From NCBI GenBank assembly GCA_016936355.1, contig JAFGYB010000020.1, positions 62,001 through 126,000 on the forward strand: a stretch of 64,000 bases of DNA, in the 5' to 3' direction. Source of the stretch: Bacteroidales bacterium. GTDB lineage: Bacteria; Bacteroidota; Bacteroidia; Bacteroidales; F082. The notes under the pieces are model-generated. The model ran no database searches. It had not been told where the DNA came from and worked only from the letters and a program-made list of their open reading frames with translations. Positions 8,976 through 18,194 of the stretch are shown piece after piece (position 1 is the stretch's first letter; each line of letters starts with the position of its first letter). The translations under genes were made by a program, and so were the position numbers.

Positions 8976-9278
8976 ATGTTGCAGGAAGCTAATTTAGACA
9001 TCAAAGTGATCATTGCCGGAAGGCCTTATAAAATGAGTGTGCGCCGGGAGAAAGAAGAGATTGTAAGGAAGGCAGCGCAGATGGTAAACGACAAACTGAA
9101 AGCGTTTGCCCACTCCTATGAGTTTACAGATCAACAGGATTTAATGGCCATGATCGCCCTGCAAAACGCAGTGAGTAATTTGGAACTGAGAAAAGAAAAA
9201 GACTACGACGAACAAGAATTGGAAAAAAAGTTACTCGAAATTGACGAAGCTATTAGCAATCAGTTATCCGTCAAGTAA
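8976..9278 (+). CDS. zapA: Cell division protein ZapA
   Basis: ZapA binds and bundles FtsZ at the division site. The 100-residue protein starts with the family-typical beta hairpin (IKVIIAGRPYKMSV, residues 9-22), followed by a VRKAAQMVNDKL helix and a long C-terminal coiled coil (DLMAMIALQNAVSNLEL). It is the second gene of a two-gene operon. The 6S-like RNA directly after it matches the zapA-ssrS order known from other bacteria, which supports both calls. Confidence 0.9.
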   Translation: MLQEANLDIKVIIAGRPYKMSVRREKEEIVRKAAQMVNDKLKAFAHSYEFTDQQDLMAMIALQNAVSNLELRKEKDYDEQELEKKLLEIDEAISNQLSVK

Positions 9279-9289
9279 TTCGTTCTTAA

Positions 9290-9485
9290 GATATTCCCGC
9301 ATAGCTTAATGTTTGTAAACTCAACACTACATTCATTAGGGTAAGCCTTAGGGATTGTAGAACAGGCCTGTTTACCTTCGTGGGATTTGCCTTCGGGCAG
9401 ACACTGGACGTTCGAAAATCACAGCGGCCCTATCCATGTCAATTCGGAGTTTACTGTAACTCCTGGTTATGCGGGAATTTTTTTA
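9290..9485 (+). ncRNA. ssrS: Probable 6S RNA
   Basis: The gap between zapA and rny is closed by a 13-bp terminal stem: 9293-9305 (ATTCCCGCATAGC) pairs with 9466-9478 with one G-U. It is followed by a run of six T, as in an intrinsic terminator. Inside are a 6-bp hairpin (9446-9463), a GC-rich UUCG-type hairpin around 9387-9400 and a long rod-like centre. A rod of about 190 nt with a central bubble, next to zapA, is the known shape and position of 6S RNA, which binds the housekeeping RNA polymerase. The known Bacteroidales-1 motif has been assigned to 6S RNA. No covariance test was possible. Confidence 0.78.
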
Positions 9486-9520
9486 CTACCCAGCGCCTGC
9501 CGGCAACAAACAATTTGATT

Positions 9521-11065
9521 ATGGAAAACATTATACTTGCCGGTGTATTAATACTGGTAGCCTTTGCGCTGGGAATCCTCGTCACACAGACCTTTCTGAA
9601 AAAAGCTCTGCTGAAAAAAAGTGAGGCATTGCTGAAAGAAGCCGAAGAAAAAGCCGAAGTACTGAAAAAAGAAAAAATTCTTCAGGCCAAAGAAAAATTC
9701 CTGCAACTCAAGTCGGAACATCAAAAAATGATTGACGAAAAGAACCGCAACGTTCAACGACTTGAAAATAAGATTCATCAAAAAGAAGCTGCCGTTTCCC
9801 AGAAAATGCAGGAGGTTCAGCGAAAAAACAACGAACTCGAAAAAGAAAAAACCAATCTTACCAACCAGTTTACTGTACTTGAAAAAAAACAGGCCGAACT
9901 GGAGAAGTTACATCTGGAACAAGTGGCTCAACTGGAAAACATCAGCAAACTTTCAGCCCAAGAAGCCAAGGATCAGTTGATCGAATCCATTAAAGGTGAT
10001 GCCAAGATGGATGCCATGGTCATGATCCGTGAGATTACAGAAGAAGCAAGACTCACTGCCGAACGGGATGCTAAAAAAATCGTCATCGAAACCATCCAGC
10101 GTACAGCTGCCGAGCATGCTATTGAAAACACCGTGACGGTGTTTAACATCGCAAGCGAAGACATCAAGGGCCGCATCATTGGACGTGAAGGAAGAAACAT
10201 CCGGGCACTGGAAGCATTGACCGGTGTGGAAATCATCATCGACGACAGTCCCGATGCCATTCTCCTCTCCTGCTTCGATCCCATTCGACGTGAAGTAGCC
10301 CGTTTGTCATTACAAAAGCTTGTTTCTGACGGCCGGATTCATCCTGCACGCATCGAAGAAGTGGTAGCCAAGACCATCAAAGAAGTGGATCAGGAAATCA
10401 TGGAAACCGGGAAACGTACGGTGATTGACCTGGGCATCCACAACTTGCACCACGAATTGATCAAACTGGTGGGACGGATGCGCTATCGTTCTTCCTATGG
10501 CCAGAACCTGCTGGCTCATTCCATCGAAGTAGCGAACCTCAGCGCCACCATGGCTTCCGAACTGGGGCTGAATCCCAAGAAAGCCAAAAGGGCCGGTTTG
10601 CTGCACGACATTGGTAAGGTGGCAGAAAACGAAGCCGAACTTCCACATGCTTTGCTGGGAATGAAGATTGCTGAAAAGTTCAAAGAAAAACCCGATGTAT
10701 GCAACGCCATTGGTGCCCACCACGATGAAATTGAAATGGAAACGCTCATCTCCCCCATCGTGCAGGTATGTGATGCCATATCTGGTGCCCGCCCGGGTGC
10801 CCGCCGCGAAGTGGTGGAAGCCTACATCCAGCGGTTGAAGAACCTGGAAGAAATGGCACTTTCCTATCCGGGTGTTGTTAAAACCTACGCCATTCAGGCC
10901 GGTCGTGAGTTGCGTGTCATTGTAGCTGCTGATAAAGTTTCCGACAACGAAGCCAATACCCTGTCCTACGATCTTTCGAGAAAGATTCAGGAAGAAATGA
11001 CCTACCCCGGACAAGTAAAAATCACGGTCATCCGTGAAACCCGATCCGTAAGCTATGCTAAATAA
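9521..11065 (+). CDS. rny: Ribonuclease Y
   Basis: RNase Y is a membrane-anchored endoribonuclease that starts mRNA decay. The 514-residue protein has an N-terminal transmembrane helix (about 4-24), a long coiled coil (about 30-200), a KH domain with [10 protein letters not shown] (about 216), and an HD domain with the catalytic pair in LLHDIGK (about 358-364). An upstream in-frame start at 9380 would run through the 6S-like RNA and remove the N-terminal membrane anchor from its usual place, so the ATG at 9521 is chosen. A strong bidirectional terminator follows. Confidence 0.95.
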   Translation: MENIILAGVLILVAFALGILVTQTFLKKALLKKSEALLKEAEEKAEVLKKEKILQAKEKFLQLKSEHQKMIDEKNRNVQRLENKIHQKEAAVSQKMQEVQRKNNELEKEKTNLTNQFTVLEKKQAELEKLHLEQVAQLENISKLSAQEAKDQLIESIKGDAKMDAMVMIREITEEARLTAERDAKKIVIETIQRTAAEHAIENTVTVFNIASEDIKGRIIGREGRNIRALEALTGVEIIIDDSPDAILLSCFDPIRREVARLSLQKLVSDGRIHPARIEEVVAKTIKEVDQEIMETGKRTVIDLGIHNLHHELIKLVGRMRYRSSYGQNLLAHSIEVANLSATMASELGLNPKKAKRAGLLHDIGKVAENEAELPHALLGMKIAEKFKEKPDVCNAIGAHHDEIEMETLISPIVQVCDAISGARPGARREVVEAYIQRLKNLEEMALSYPGVVKTYAIQAGRELRVIVAADKVSDNEANTLSYDLSRKIQEEMTYPGQVKITVIRETRSVSYAK

Positions 11066-11082
11066 TAAGAATCTGTAAAAAG

Positions 11083-11113
11083 AAAAAGCTGCTTCAATTG
11101 AGGCAGCTTTTTT
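11083..11113. terminator. Bidirectional intrinsic terminator between rny and dciA-like gene
   Basis: A hairpin with stem AGCTGC/GCAGCT, extended by A-T pairs on both sides, has A and T runs flanking it. It can stop transcription of rny (plus) and of the recF/dciA-like pair (minus); it touches the stop codon of the latter. Confidence 0.85.
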
Positions 11114-11406
11114 TATCGGAAGACGATATCATCAATTACCTTATTCCCCACTTCCTTGTTGAGCATTTCGACCAGTTTGGAACGCGCCATGGCCAGTTCG
11201 CTTCTCAGGGCAGCAGAATCCAGAGAAACAAAGAGGATCCGGTTTTTAATCTGCAATCGTTGGGTATGTTTCGCAAAAATTCCACCCACCACTTTCTCCC
11301 AGGAACTGATTAACTGAGCTTCCAGTAGCTTGTCCTCTATTCTATAGGCTTTCAGCAGTTCCTGAAGCACCTCTTGGAGTGTATATTCGTTTTCTCTTTT
11401 AATCAT
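11113..11406 (-). CDS. DUF721 (DciA-like) protein
   Basis: This 97-residue protein belongs to the DUF721 family, which includes DciA, the ancestral loader of the replicative helicase DnaB. Visible features are an N-terminal helix (LQEVLQELLKAY), the WEKVVG segment typical of the family (about 35-40), and a KH-like beta-alpha core (ILFVSLDSAALRSELAM). It overlaps the end of recF by eight bases and is the distal gene of that operon, a common arrangement near dnaA/recF genes. The family assignment is good; helicase loading is inferred from characterised DciA proteins. Confidence 0.85.
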   Translation of the reverse strand: MIKRENEYTLQEVLQELLKAYRIEDKLLEAQLISSWEKVVGGIFAKHTQRLQIKNRILFVSLDSAALRSELAMARSKLVEMLNKEVGNKVIDDIVFR

Positions 11407-12511
11407 CCAACTGGGTGGCAGTGCCTTGTTTTACGGTAAATATTTTATGATCGATTTTTGCAGCTTCAAAAATGGATCGTATCCGCTGCAGCTGGGTATC
11501 GGTAATAAATACCTGCCCAAAGTTTTCCTGACTCACCAGCTCCACAATCTGTGCTACCCGACTGTCATCCAGTTTATCAAAGATGTCGTCGAAAAGCAAA
11601 ATGGGTTTAAACCCCTTTTTCAATCGCGTATATTCAAACTGAGCCAGTTTAATGGCCACGACAAAAGTCTTTTGCTGGCCCTGTGAGCCGAACTTTTTAA
11701 CCGGATAACCGTCGATTAAAAAAATCAAGTCGTCTTTGTGGGTACCAACCGTTGTATACCTTGCTGTCCGATCCTTTTGAAGCGACTGTTTCAACAATTC
11801 CTGCAAACCAACCTGTTCCATTTGTGAGCTGTATTCAATAGAGACCTGCTCTTTCTCGCGGGACAGAAAACCATAAAACTGGTTAAACAGTGGATTGAAC
11901 TGATCCAGGAATTCAGCCCTTTTCTCATACAGTGGCTGTCCGTGCCGGATCAGCATTTCATCCCAGGCCGAAAGTGACAGCGGATCAAAAGAACCTCTTT
12001 CTGTAAAACTCTTCAACAGGATGTTCCGCTGTTGCAATGCCTTATTATATTCCAGCAGATCATTCAAGTAAACAGGGTCAAATTGAGAGATTACACCGTC
12101 GATATACTTTCTTCGGGTATCGCTTCCTTCGTTGATTAAATCCCGGTCATAGGGTGAAATCATCACCAAAGGAATTTTTCCAATATGATCGGCCAACCGG
12201 TCGTAATCTTTTTTATTGAGTTTGAATTGTTTTTTATGGTTTCTTTTTTGAATACAACTTACCTTATCTTCATTGAGTTCAGGTTGCGTATAAGTACCGT
12301 GCACAGCAAAAAAATCCGCTTTATGGAGAATATTCTGTGAATCAACCGGATTAAAATAACTTTTGCAAAACGACAAATAGTAAATAGCGTCCAGCACATT
12401 GGTTTTCCCTTCGCCATTTCCTCCAACCAGGCAGTTTATTTTTTCACTGAACGTCAGATCAGCATCACGGTAATTCTTGAAATTACTTAAAATGAGATGA
12501 GTAAGATTCAT
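11399..12511 (-). CDS. recF: DNA replication and repair protein RecF
   Basis: RecF is an SMC-like ATPase that works with RecO and RecR to load RecA at gaps. The 370-residue protein has Walker A GGNGEGKTN (30-38), an ABC-type signature GSQGQQKT (about 273), and Walker B ILLFDDIFDKLD (about 303-314). Length is normal. No clear Bacteroidota -7 element is seen in the 194 bp upstream. Confidence 0.95.
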   Translation of the reverse strand: MNLTHLILSNFKNYRDADLTFSEKINCLVGGNGEGKTNVLDAIYYLSFCKSYFNPVDSQNILHKADFFAVHGTYTQPELNEDKVSCIQKRNHKKQFKLNKKDYDRLADHIGKIPLVMISPYDRDLINEGSDTRRKYIDGVISQFDPVYLNDLLEYNKALQQRNILLKSFTERGSFDPLSLSAWDEMLIRHGQPLYEKRAEFLDQFNPLFNQFYGFLSREKEQVSIEYSSQMEQVGLQELLKQSLQKDRTARYTTVGTHKDDLIFLIDGYPVKKFGSQGQQKTFVVAIKLAQFEYTRLKKGFKPILLFDDIFDKLDDSRVAQIVELVSQENFGQVFITDTQLQRIRSIFEAAKIDHKIFTVKQGTATQLDD

Positions 12512-12705
12512 ATCAACGGTTCCTCTTTCTGGAATTAAAAATACAAAATATGTCCGAGGATGGAGCTTAAAAAGGAGAATATACCCTGTTGAATTACCCT
12601 TTGAAAGCGATTTTCAAAATAAAAGGGCAGAAAAGTAGGGTAAATTGGATGTAAAGCATCTTAATAGTAGAAGCAAAAAAGTTTTGTTCATTAAAATATT
12701 GCATC

Positions 12706-14004
12706 ATGAAAAAGAAAATTTCCAGGGCTTTTGCCCTAATGCTCGCAGGCTTATTTATTTTGGGAGTCGGATTCTCAACTCCTGTTTATGCCTTGTCCTC
12801 TGCCCCCCAGAATGAAAAAAGCGCACCCTCTTACACCACCTACAAGGGACGCCTGATTAACAACGAAACACAAGAGCGCATTTCTTATGCCAGTATTTTT
12901 GTTCAGGGGCAAAATGTCTCGACCATCTCAAACAGCCACGGTGAGTTTATAATTAAAATTGCCGATAACAGCGGGGCCAAAAACATTGAGATCTCTCATT
13001 TGGGTTTTAAAAATCTTGTGGTACCGCTCAGCGAATTGACACACCGCATGAATACCCTCTACATGGTTCCTACATCTGTAACATTGAATCAGATTTACAT
13101 TACACCGGGTCCGGTAGATCAGATTATTCAAAAAGTAATTGCAAACGAAGACCAGAATTATTCTAAAAAACCCAGTCAGATGAAGGGTTTTTACCGTGAA
13201 TCCATCAAAAAGAGACATTCCTATATTACGCTTGCCGAAGCGGTTGTAAACATCTACAAAGCTCCGTACACAGGATTTGCCGACGACCAAGTTCGTGTGG
13301 TTATCGGAAGAATGGGCAACAATGTAAAAAGTATGGATACCTTGCTTTTCAAACTTCAGGGAGGTCCTACCACACCGCTTTTACTGGATTTGATTAAAAA
13401 TCCTTATGTTTTGCTCAGCTCTGAAATGATCAACCATTATACTTTTAGCCTTGAAAATGAGGTTAAGATCGACAACCGAGTATTTTATGTTATTAAGTTT
13501 AGCCCGATCAGTAAAGTAGGTACCCCTTGGTATTCGGGAGTTTTCTACGTAGATGTCAAAACCTATGCACTGGCTTCTGCACAATTCAAATTGGATTTGA
13601 CTCATCCCGATCAGGCAGCCTATCTGTTTATCCAGAAGAAACCTATGGGTGCCCGGGTAACCCCGATTTCGGCCGAATATATGGTGAAGTACAAGGAGCA
13701 AAACGGAAAATGGTATTTCAATTATGCCAAAGGAGATGTAACTTTTAAGGTGAAGTGGAAAAAACGACTTTTTGCCTCCAATTATTCCACCGATTTTGAA
13801 TTGGCCATTACGGATCGGTCCGAAATGAATGTGATGAAATTCAAACCCAGAGAACGCTTCAAAAAGAACGAAATTTTCACGGAATCAATGAAAGCGTTTG
13901 CAGATGAAAATTATTGGGGAAAATACAACATCATTCAACCCGATCAGTCCATCGAATCGGCTATCAAAAAGTTTGAAAGAATATTGAAAAGAGAAGGTAA
14001 ATAA
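12706..14004 (+). CDS. Carboxypeptidase-regulatory-like domain protein, paralog of the 15501 gene
   Basis: This 432-residue exported protein has a signal peptide (about 1-29, ending VYALS). Residues about 44-130 form a carboxypeptidase-D-regulatory-like domain (YKGRLINNETQERISYASIFV), the beta-sandwich found before TonB receptors. The rest, about 150-430, is a conserved region of unknown function shared with the STN-containing protein encoded at 15501-17030, including FYRESIK, DTLLFKLQGG, VFYVIKFSP and a C-terminal NIIQPDQSIESAIKKF. No outer-membrane barrel follows the regulatory domain. It lies directly before the ECF sigma/FecR pair, which suggests a signalling or envelope role, but function is unknown. 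Confidence 0.75.
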   Translation: MKKKISRAFALMLAGLFILGVGFSTPVYALSSAPQNEKSAPSYTTYKGRLINNETQERISYASIFVQGQNVSTISNSHGEFIIKIADNSGAKNIEISHLGFKNLVVPLSELTHRMNTLYMVPTSVTLNQIYITPGPVDQIIQKVIANEDQNYSKKPSQMKGFYRESIKKRHSYITLAEAVVNIYKAPYTGFADDQVRVVIGRMGNNVKSMDTLLFKLQGGPTTPLLLDLIKNPYVLLSSEMINHYTFSLENEVKIDNRVFYVIKFSPISKVGTPWYSGVFYVDVKTYALASAQFKLDLTHPDQAAYLFIQKKPMGARVTPISAEYMVKYKEQNGKWYFNYAKGDVTFKVKWKKRLFASNYSTDFELAITDRSEMNVMKFKPRERFKKNEIFTESMKAFADENYWGKYNIIQPDQSIESAIKKFERILKREGK

Positions 14005-14069
14005 TGATGCTCAAGCCAGTGAAATGCTTATTCAAAAATTTCATATCTTGAGAAAAAAATTCCTGTACA

Positions 14070-14615
14070 TTGAAAGCATTTGAGAAACATCTGCTAAAGA
14101 AAATTCGGCAGGGGGACATAAAATCTTTTGAATTCCTATTCAGGCTCCATTATGAACCCCTGCTGAGTTATTCAGTTACCATTACCAAGTCGGAAGCCGA
14201 TTCGGAAGAGGTAATTCAGGAATTATTTTACAGGCTATGGAGAGACCGGACCAAACTGAACATCAAGCATTCCATTTCTGCCTATCTGTATCAGTCGGTC
14301 TTTCACAACAGTCTTCAGGTAGTAAAAAAGGGGAAACTTACCGAGAAATACATTCAATATTCCATCAATCAACCCCGACAGGATATTGACCCCGAAGAGA
14401 TTTTAAAATACGAAGAACTCAACCGAACATTTTTTGAACTGATGGAAGAACTTCCCGAAAGACCCAGACAAATATTTAAAATGAACCGGATTCAGGGATT
14501 GAAATATAAAGAGATTGCGGACGAATTATCGATCTCACTCAAAACAGTAGAAAAAAACATGACCCTGTCACTCAAATTTTTCAGGGAAAAACTGAAAGAT
14601 TATAATTTTAATTAG
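14070..14615 (+). CDS. ECF RNA polymerase sigma factor (FecI-like)
   Basis: This 181-residue sigma-70 family protein has region 2 (about 12-80, with FLFRLHYEPLL and EEVIQELFYRLW) and region 4 (about 125-175, with LKYKEIADELSISLKTVEK as the helix-turn-helix). The reading frame has no ATG at its 5' end; the first plausible codon is TTG at 14070 (TTG AAA GCA TTT GAG), giving a start typical of the family. It is followed 32 bp later by a FecR anti-sigma factor, so it is very probably held inactive until a signal arrives through FecR. Confidence 0.9.
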   Translation: MKAFEKHLLKKIRQGDIKSFEFLFRLHYEPLLSYSVTITKSEADSEEVIQELFYRLWRDRTKLNIKHSISAYLYQSVFHNSLQVVKKGKLTEKYIQYSINQPRQDIDPEEILKYEELNRTFFELMEELPERPRQIFKMNRIQGLKYKEIADELSISLKTVEKNMTLSLKFFREKLKDYNFN

Positions 14616-14647
14616 AGTATTAATATTGACTTTGAACTAATAACACG

Positions 14648-15499
14648 ATGGAATCGCAAAAAGATTTTCTGAAAAAAACCGGGTACTTGTACAGTAAAAA
14701 AACGGATGCTGCCTGGTCGAACCTGCACAACAGAATTGAGGGAGAAAGCAGGATTTCTGACATCAAGCCTCCTTTCTATTCATCCTGGGTCTTTAGAATT
14801 GCTGCCAGTCTGATCCTTCTCATGGGCATTGCCTGGGGCATCCGTGAAATGTCCGGTGTCGGCACAGAAAAGATTGAGACCGCATTTAACCAGCGTCAGG
14901 TACTGCTTCCGGACGGAACTGTTGCATTCTTAAACAGCAACAGTCACTTAACGTACCCTCAAAAATTCCGCGGATCAAACCGAACCGTACAACTAAGCGG
15001 TGAAGCATTTTTCAAGGTGGCTAAAAATCCGCGCAAACCTTTCATTATTGAAACCAAAATAGCACAAATCAAAGTGCTTGGAACACAATTCAACGTAAAT
15101 ACTACCGGAAATAAACGCGTGGAAGTGCTGGTCAAAACAGGAGTGGTAAGTCTTTCGTCAAATGAAAACGCAGCAGATCATCTGCTCTTAAAAAAAGGTG
15201 ATTTTGGTATGGTAGAAGCCGGACAAGTGAAGACTGCAGAAGTTCCGGATGAGAATTACCTGTCGTGGCAAACCAAAAAATTTCAGTTTAACAATGAGCG
15301 ATTGAAAAACGTTGTTGAGGTATTGGGTCACGCGTATGCCAGGAAAATTGTACTTGCATCCGTATCATTAGATTCAGCCCGCTTGACCTCAACGTATAAC
15401 CAGGCCAGCTTAGAAATGATCATCCAGTCGCTTTGCCTGACATTTCATCTTCAGGCTACCCAAAAGAATAATGAGATTGTATTAAGTCCTGATAATTAA
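14648..15499 (+). CDS. FecR-family anti-sigma factor
   Basis: This 283-residue protein crosses the inner membrane once (about residues 47-66, WVFRIAASLILLMGIAWGI). It has a short cytoplasmic N-terminus for sigma binding and a periplasmic part containing the FecR domain (about 80-180, with VLLPDGTVAFLNSNSHLTYP and VLGTQFNV) and the C-terminal DUF4974 domain (about 210-280). It follows the ECF sigma gene, and the next gene begins one base after its stop, so the three are one unit. The STN domain of the downstream protein is the expected periplasmic partner. Confidence 0.92.
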   Translation: MESQKDFLKKTGYLYSKKTDAAWSNLHNRIEGESRISDIKPPFYSSWVFRIAASLILLMGIAWGIREMSGVGTEKIETAFNQRQVLLPDGTVAFLNSNSHLTYPQKFRGSNRTVQLSGEAFFKVAKNPRKPFIIETKIAQIKVLGTQFNVNTTGNKRVEVLVKTGVVSLSSNENAADHLLLKKGDFGMVEAGQVKTAEVPDENYLSWQTKKFQFNNERLKNVVEVLGHAYARKIVLASVSLDSARLTSTYNQASLEMIIQSLCLTFHLQATQKNNEIVLSPDN

Positions 15500-15500
15500 T

Positions 15501-17030
15501 ATGGTTCATGGCCCATTGAATAAGTTTTTAGTCTTTAGTTTATTGTTTTTCATGATTAAAGGCTCATTATCAGCGCAGGAAAGTGCTCTGTACCAAAAAA
15601 TCTCTGTACAATTCGTAAACATAACCGTTGATTCAGCGCTCAGAGTTCTTGAAAAGAAAACCCATCTTGATTTTACGTACAACACCAAACTGGTTCCAAG
15701 CACTAAAAAAATAACGGTCGTTTTTAATGCAACTCCGCTGGCCATTGTACTGGACAGTCTTTTGCAAAAACCACTGGTACAATACCGAATCATTGACAAT
15801 CAGCTCACCCTCTACGAAAAAAACGAACCCGTTTCTAAGGAAACCCCGGGTGTGATTCCCTCAGCCAAAACCATAACCGGTAAAATCGTAGACGGTAGTA
15901 CGGGAAGAGCGCTGCCGTTCAGCTCCATTGGGATATCACACCAACATGTTGGTGTGATAAGTAACGAAGACGGGGTCTTTATCTTTAAAATTCCTTCAAA
16001 ATTTCAAAATGACACTCTTGTTATCAGTCATTTAGGATACAGACTATATAAAGTACCGATTGCGGAAATTAATCATTTCAAATCCTATAAATTACAGCAA
16101 CAAGTTGTTTCACTCCCCGAAATTCTCATCAGAAGTGCCTCTGCGCCTGAACTGATGAGAAAGGCTATTTTGAAGATACCCGATAATTATTTTACAGGCC
16201 CCTATCGCATGCGTTCTTTTTACCGGGAGATCATAAAATGTGACAATAAATACAGGTCCTACACGGAAGCCATCCTTGATATCTACAAAAGACCAATGCG
16301 CCCCACCTTATACCGGAATGAGGTAAAAGTTGTCAAAGAAAGAAAATTCAATGAATTGCAGACCAAAGATACTTTAGTTTTCAAACTCAAAGGGGGTATC
16401 GACGCGATTTTAAAGTTAGATGCCATCAGAAACCCACTGGATTTTCTGGAACTGCATAATACAAATTATCAGTTTGCATTAGCCGATATGCAGATACTCG
16501 ACAACAAACTAGTGTACGTAATCCACTTTTCGCCTGTTACAAAACAGGAAGAAACAGCTTTTGAAGGTGATTTGTATATCGATTCCCGGTCGTTGGCCAT
16601 TCTGAAAATGAGCTTCGGGTACACTAAAAACTCACTCAAGCAGCTGAAAAATGTATTCATTGTAAAAAACAGCCGGCACTTCAAATCTTATCCCACCGAG
16701 ATCAACTATGACGTGTCCTATCAGAATCTGGACGGGAAATATTACATCCATCACATTCTGGGAACCATCAAATTAAAGATCCGGCAAAAAAAGAAATGGC
16801 TGGCCTCTCACTACAGTGTCACTTTCGAGATGATCGGCACCGACATAGAAAACAAAAATCCCATCAGGTTTGTGGGATCTGAAATCATAAAACCCAACCG
16901 GATTTTCTCCGACATGATCACCCTGGGAGAAACCAGTTTCTGGTTAAACGAAAACATCATTCCTCCGGAAGCAGACATTATTAAAGCCCTCAGGAAATTT
17001 ACGAAAGAGCAATCCAAATCAAGAAAGTAA
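15501..17030 (+). CDS. STN plus carboxypeptidase-regulatory domain protein without TonB-receptor barrel
   Basis: This 509-residue exported protein has a signal peptide (about 1-25), a secretin/TonB short N-terminal (STN) domain (about 30-105, ISVQFVNITVDSALRVLEKK), and a carboxypeptidase-regulatory-like domain (about 122-210). Instead of a plug and 22-strand barrel, it continues as about 290 residues homologous to the C-terminal part of the protein at 12706-14004 (FYREIIK, DTLVFKLKGG, VYVIHFSP, and a closing NIIPPEADIIKALRKF). In SusC/FecA systems the STN domain contacts FecR, so this protein may feed the FecR/ECF pair. It contains a 26-bp perfect palindrome at 15934-15959. Function beyond this is unknown. 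Confidence 0.78.
   Translation: MVHGPLNKFLVFSLLFFMIKGSLSAQESALYQKISVQFVNITVDSALRVLEKKTHLDFTYNTKLVPSTKKITVVFNATPLAIVLDSLLQKPLVQYRIIDNQLTLYEKNEPVSKETPGVIPSAKTITGKIVDGSTGRALPFSSIGISHQHVGVISNEDGVFIFKIPSKFQNDTLVISHLGYRLYKVPIAEINHFKSYKLQQQVVSLPEILIRSASAPELMRKAILKIPDNYFTGPYRMRSFYREIIKCDNKYRSYTEAILDIYKRPMRPTLYRNEVKVVKERKFNELQTKDTLVFKLKGGIDAILKLDAIRNPLDFLELHNTNYQFALADMQILDNKLVYVIHFSPVTKQEETAFEGDLYIDSRSLAILKMSFGYTKNSLKQLKNVFIVKNSRHFKSYPTEINYDVSYQNLDGKYYIHHILGTIKLKIRQKKKWLASHYSVTFEMIGTDIENKNPIRFVGSEIIKPNRIFSDMITLGETSFWLNENIIPPEADIIKALRKFTKEQSKSRK
15934..15959. repeat. 26-bp perfect palindrome inside coding sequence
   Basis: Two 13-base arms (TATCACACCAACA and its exact complement) meet with no spacer inside the regulatory-like domain of the STN protein. 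It encodes ISHQHVGVI in frame. A perfect 26-bp palindrome is not expected by chance in a window this size. Confidence 0.8.
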
Positions 17031-17058
17031 GTGGATTATATCCAGTTCTTCAATCGGA

Positions 17059-18126
17059 CTAACGATAGCGTGCCGTACGGAACGAATCAAGGGAAGTTGT
17101 GACGGTAAAATAATTGGGAGAGCCGGACACATGATAGGTGGATCGGGCATAATTAATCTGAAACCTTGATATGCGGATACCAAAACCCCAGCTGAAACCC
17201 ACCAATCCTTTTCTTTCAGCCAGCGCCAGTTCCTGCCTGCGCCGATAATTATAACCCAGTCGCAGAACGACATTCTTACCCAGGTACAACTCAGTTCCCA
17301 CAATGATGTGTCGCATCAGTTTGTCGGCAAAACCTGAAACACCGGTCAACGGTATGGTATCCCCTGTTATCGGATCCACCGTGCCGATGGGGTCAACAGG
17401 ATTACGATACGTCAGATCCCATTTTTCCAGATGATCGGCTACCAATGTAAAGCGAAAGGGGGCATGATCCATTTTCTTGGAAGCTGCCAGACTCAGGTTA
17501 AAGGGTAAAGGAGCCGTGACACCGGAAACAAATCCTTTCAGTTGAAGACCAATATGAGAAGCCACCAGGGATGCCGTCCAGCCCTTGTCGTTTCTGTAGG
17601 TTCCGGCCACATCCACCGAAAACCCGAACGAGCTGTAGCTTTCGTAATAAGAATTGATCAATCGTCCGGTAGCACCGATGGAAAAATGCTCATTCAGCAC
17701 CCTGCCCCACCCAACAGCCAACGCATAATCGGCGGCACCAAAAGTACCTTCACGGGTTCCGTTCACCGTAGCATAATCAAATTTTCCGTAATTCAAGGAC
17801 TGAACACTCAGTAAAAAACTACCCAGCCGGCGAAGATTTCCGGCATATTGTACCTGACCGTAATTAATTCCTGTAAAGTAATGCACATACGAGAAAGCCA
17901 GATCGTTGTTCATTTCTTTGTTGATCAACGAAGGATTAGCCAACGCCAGTGTTATATCGTTGTCATAAATGGCTAGTCCACTTTGTCCGAGGGCCATCAT
18001 CCGTGCAGAAACCGGTTCTTCCAGAAAAGTGAACGCATATGTTCCGCTGTTCTGTCCCCAGACAATCACAGGAAAAATCATCAGGAAAAATGTAAACAGT
18101 TTCTGTCTCACAGGCTTGGTCCTCAA
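17059..18126 (-). CDS. porQ: Type IX secretion system PorQ-like outer-membrane protein
   Basis: This 355-residue protein has a cleavable signal peptide (about 1-24) and the FadL/PorV-like pattern of amphipathic beta strands seen in PorQ, a component of the type IX secretion system. Diagnostic segments include YAFTFLEEPVSARMMALG just after the signal peptide and ITLALANPSLIN, with a C-terminal half rich in alternating hydrophobic strands. PorQ helps recruit or process the secreted cargo attached to the cell surface. Its presence fits a Bacteroidota host with T9SS. It is a single gene in a convergent position with the STN protein gene. Confidence 0.82.
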   Translation of the reverse strand: MRTKPVRQKLFTFFLMIFPVIVWGQNSGTYAFTFLEEPVSARMMALGQSGLAIYDNDITLALANPSLINKEMNNDLAFSYVHYFTGINYGQVQYAGNLRRLGSFLLSVQSLNYGKFDYATVNGTREGTFGAADYALAVGWGRVLNEHFSIGATGRLINSYYESYSSFGFSVDVAGTYRNDKGWTASLVASHIGLQLKGFVSGVTAPLPFNLSLAASKKMDHAPFRFTLVADHLEKWDLTYRNPVDPIGTVDPITGDTIPLTGVSGFADKLMRHIIVGTELYLGKNVVLRLGYNYRRRQELALAERKGLVGFSWGFGIRISRFQINYARSTYHVSGSPNYFTVTTSLDSFRTARYR

Positions 18127-18194
18127 TTAGAGAAATAACGTCCGAAAATACAATTTATTTTTACGTCTCAAGGAAAGAGAAATCCGCAAAGAAT

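Noticed and set aside
9380-9520. N-terminal extension of RNase Y upstream of 9521
   Set aside because: It would run through the structured 6S-like RNA and place about 47 odd residues before the normal membrane anchor; the ATG at 9521 fits the family.
10310-11014. Open frame of 234 codons antisense to rny
   Set aside because: The frame is a shadow of the conserved RNase Y sequence and has no recognisable domain.
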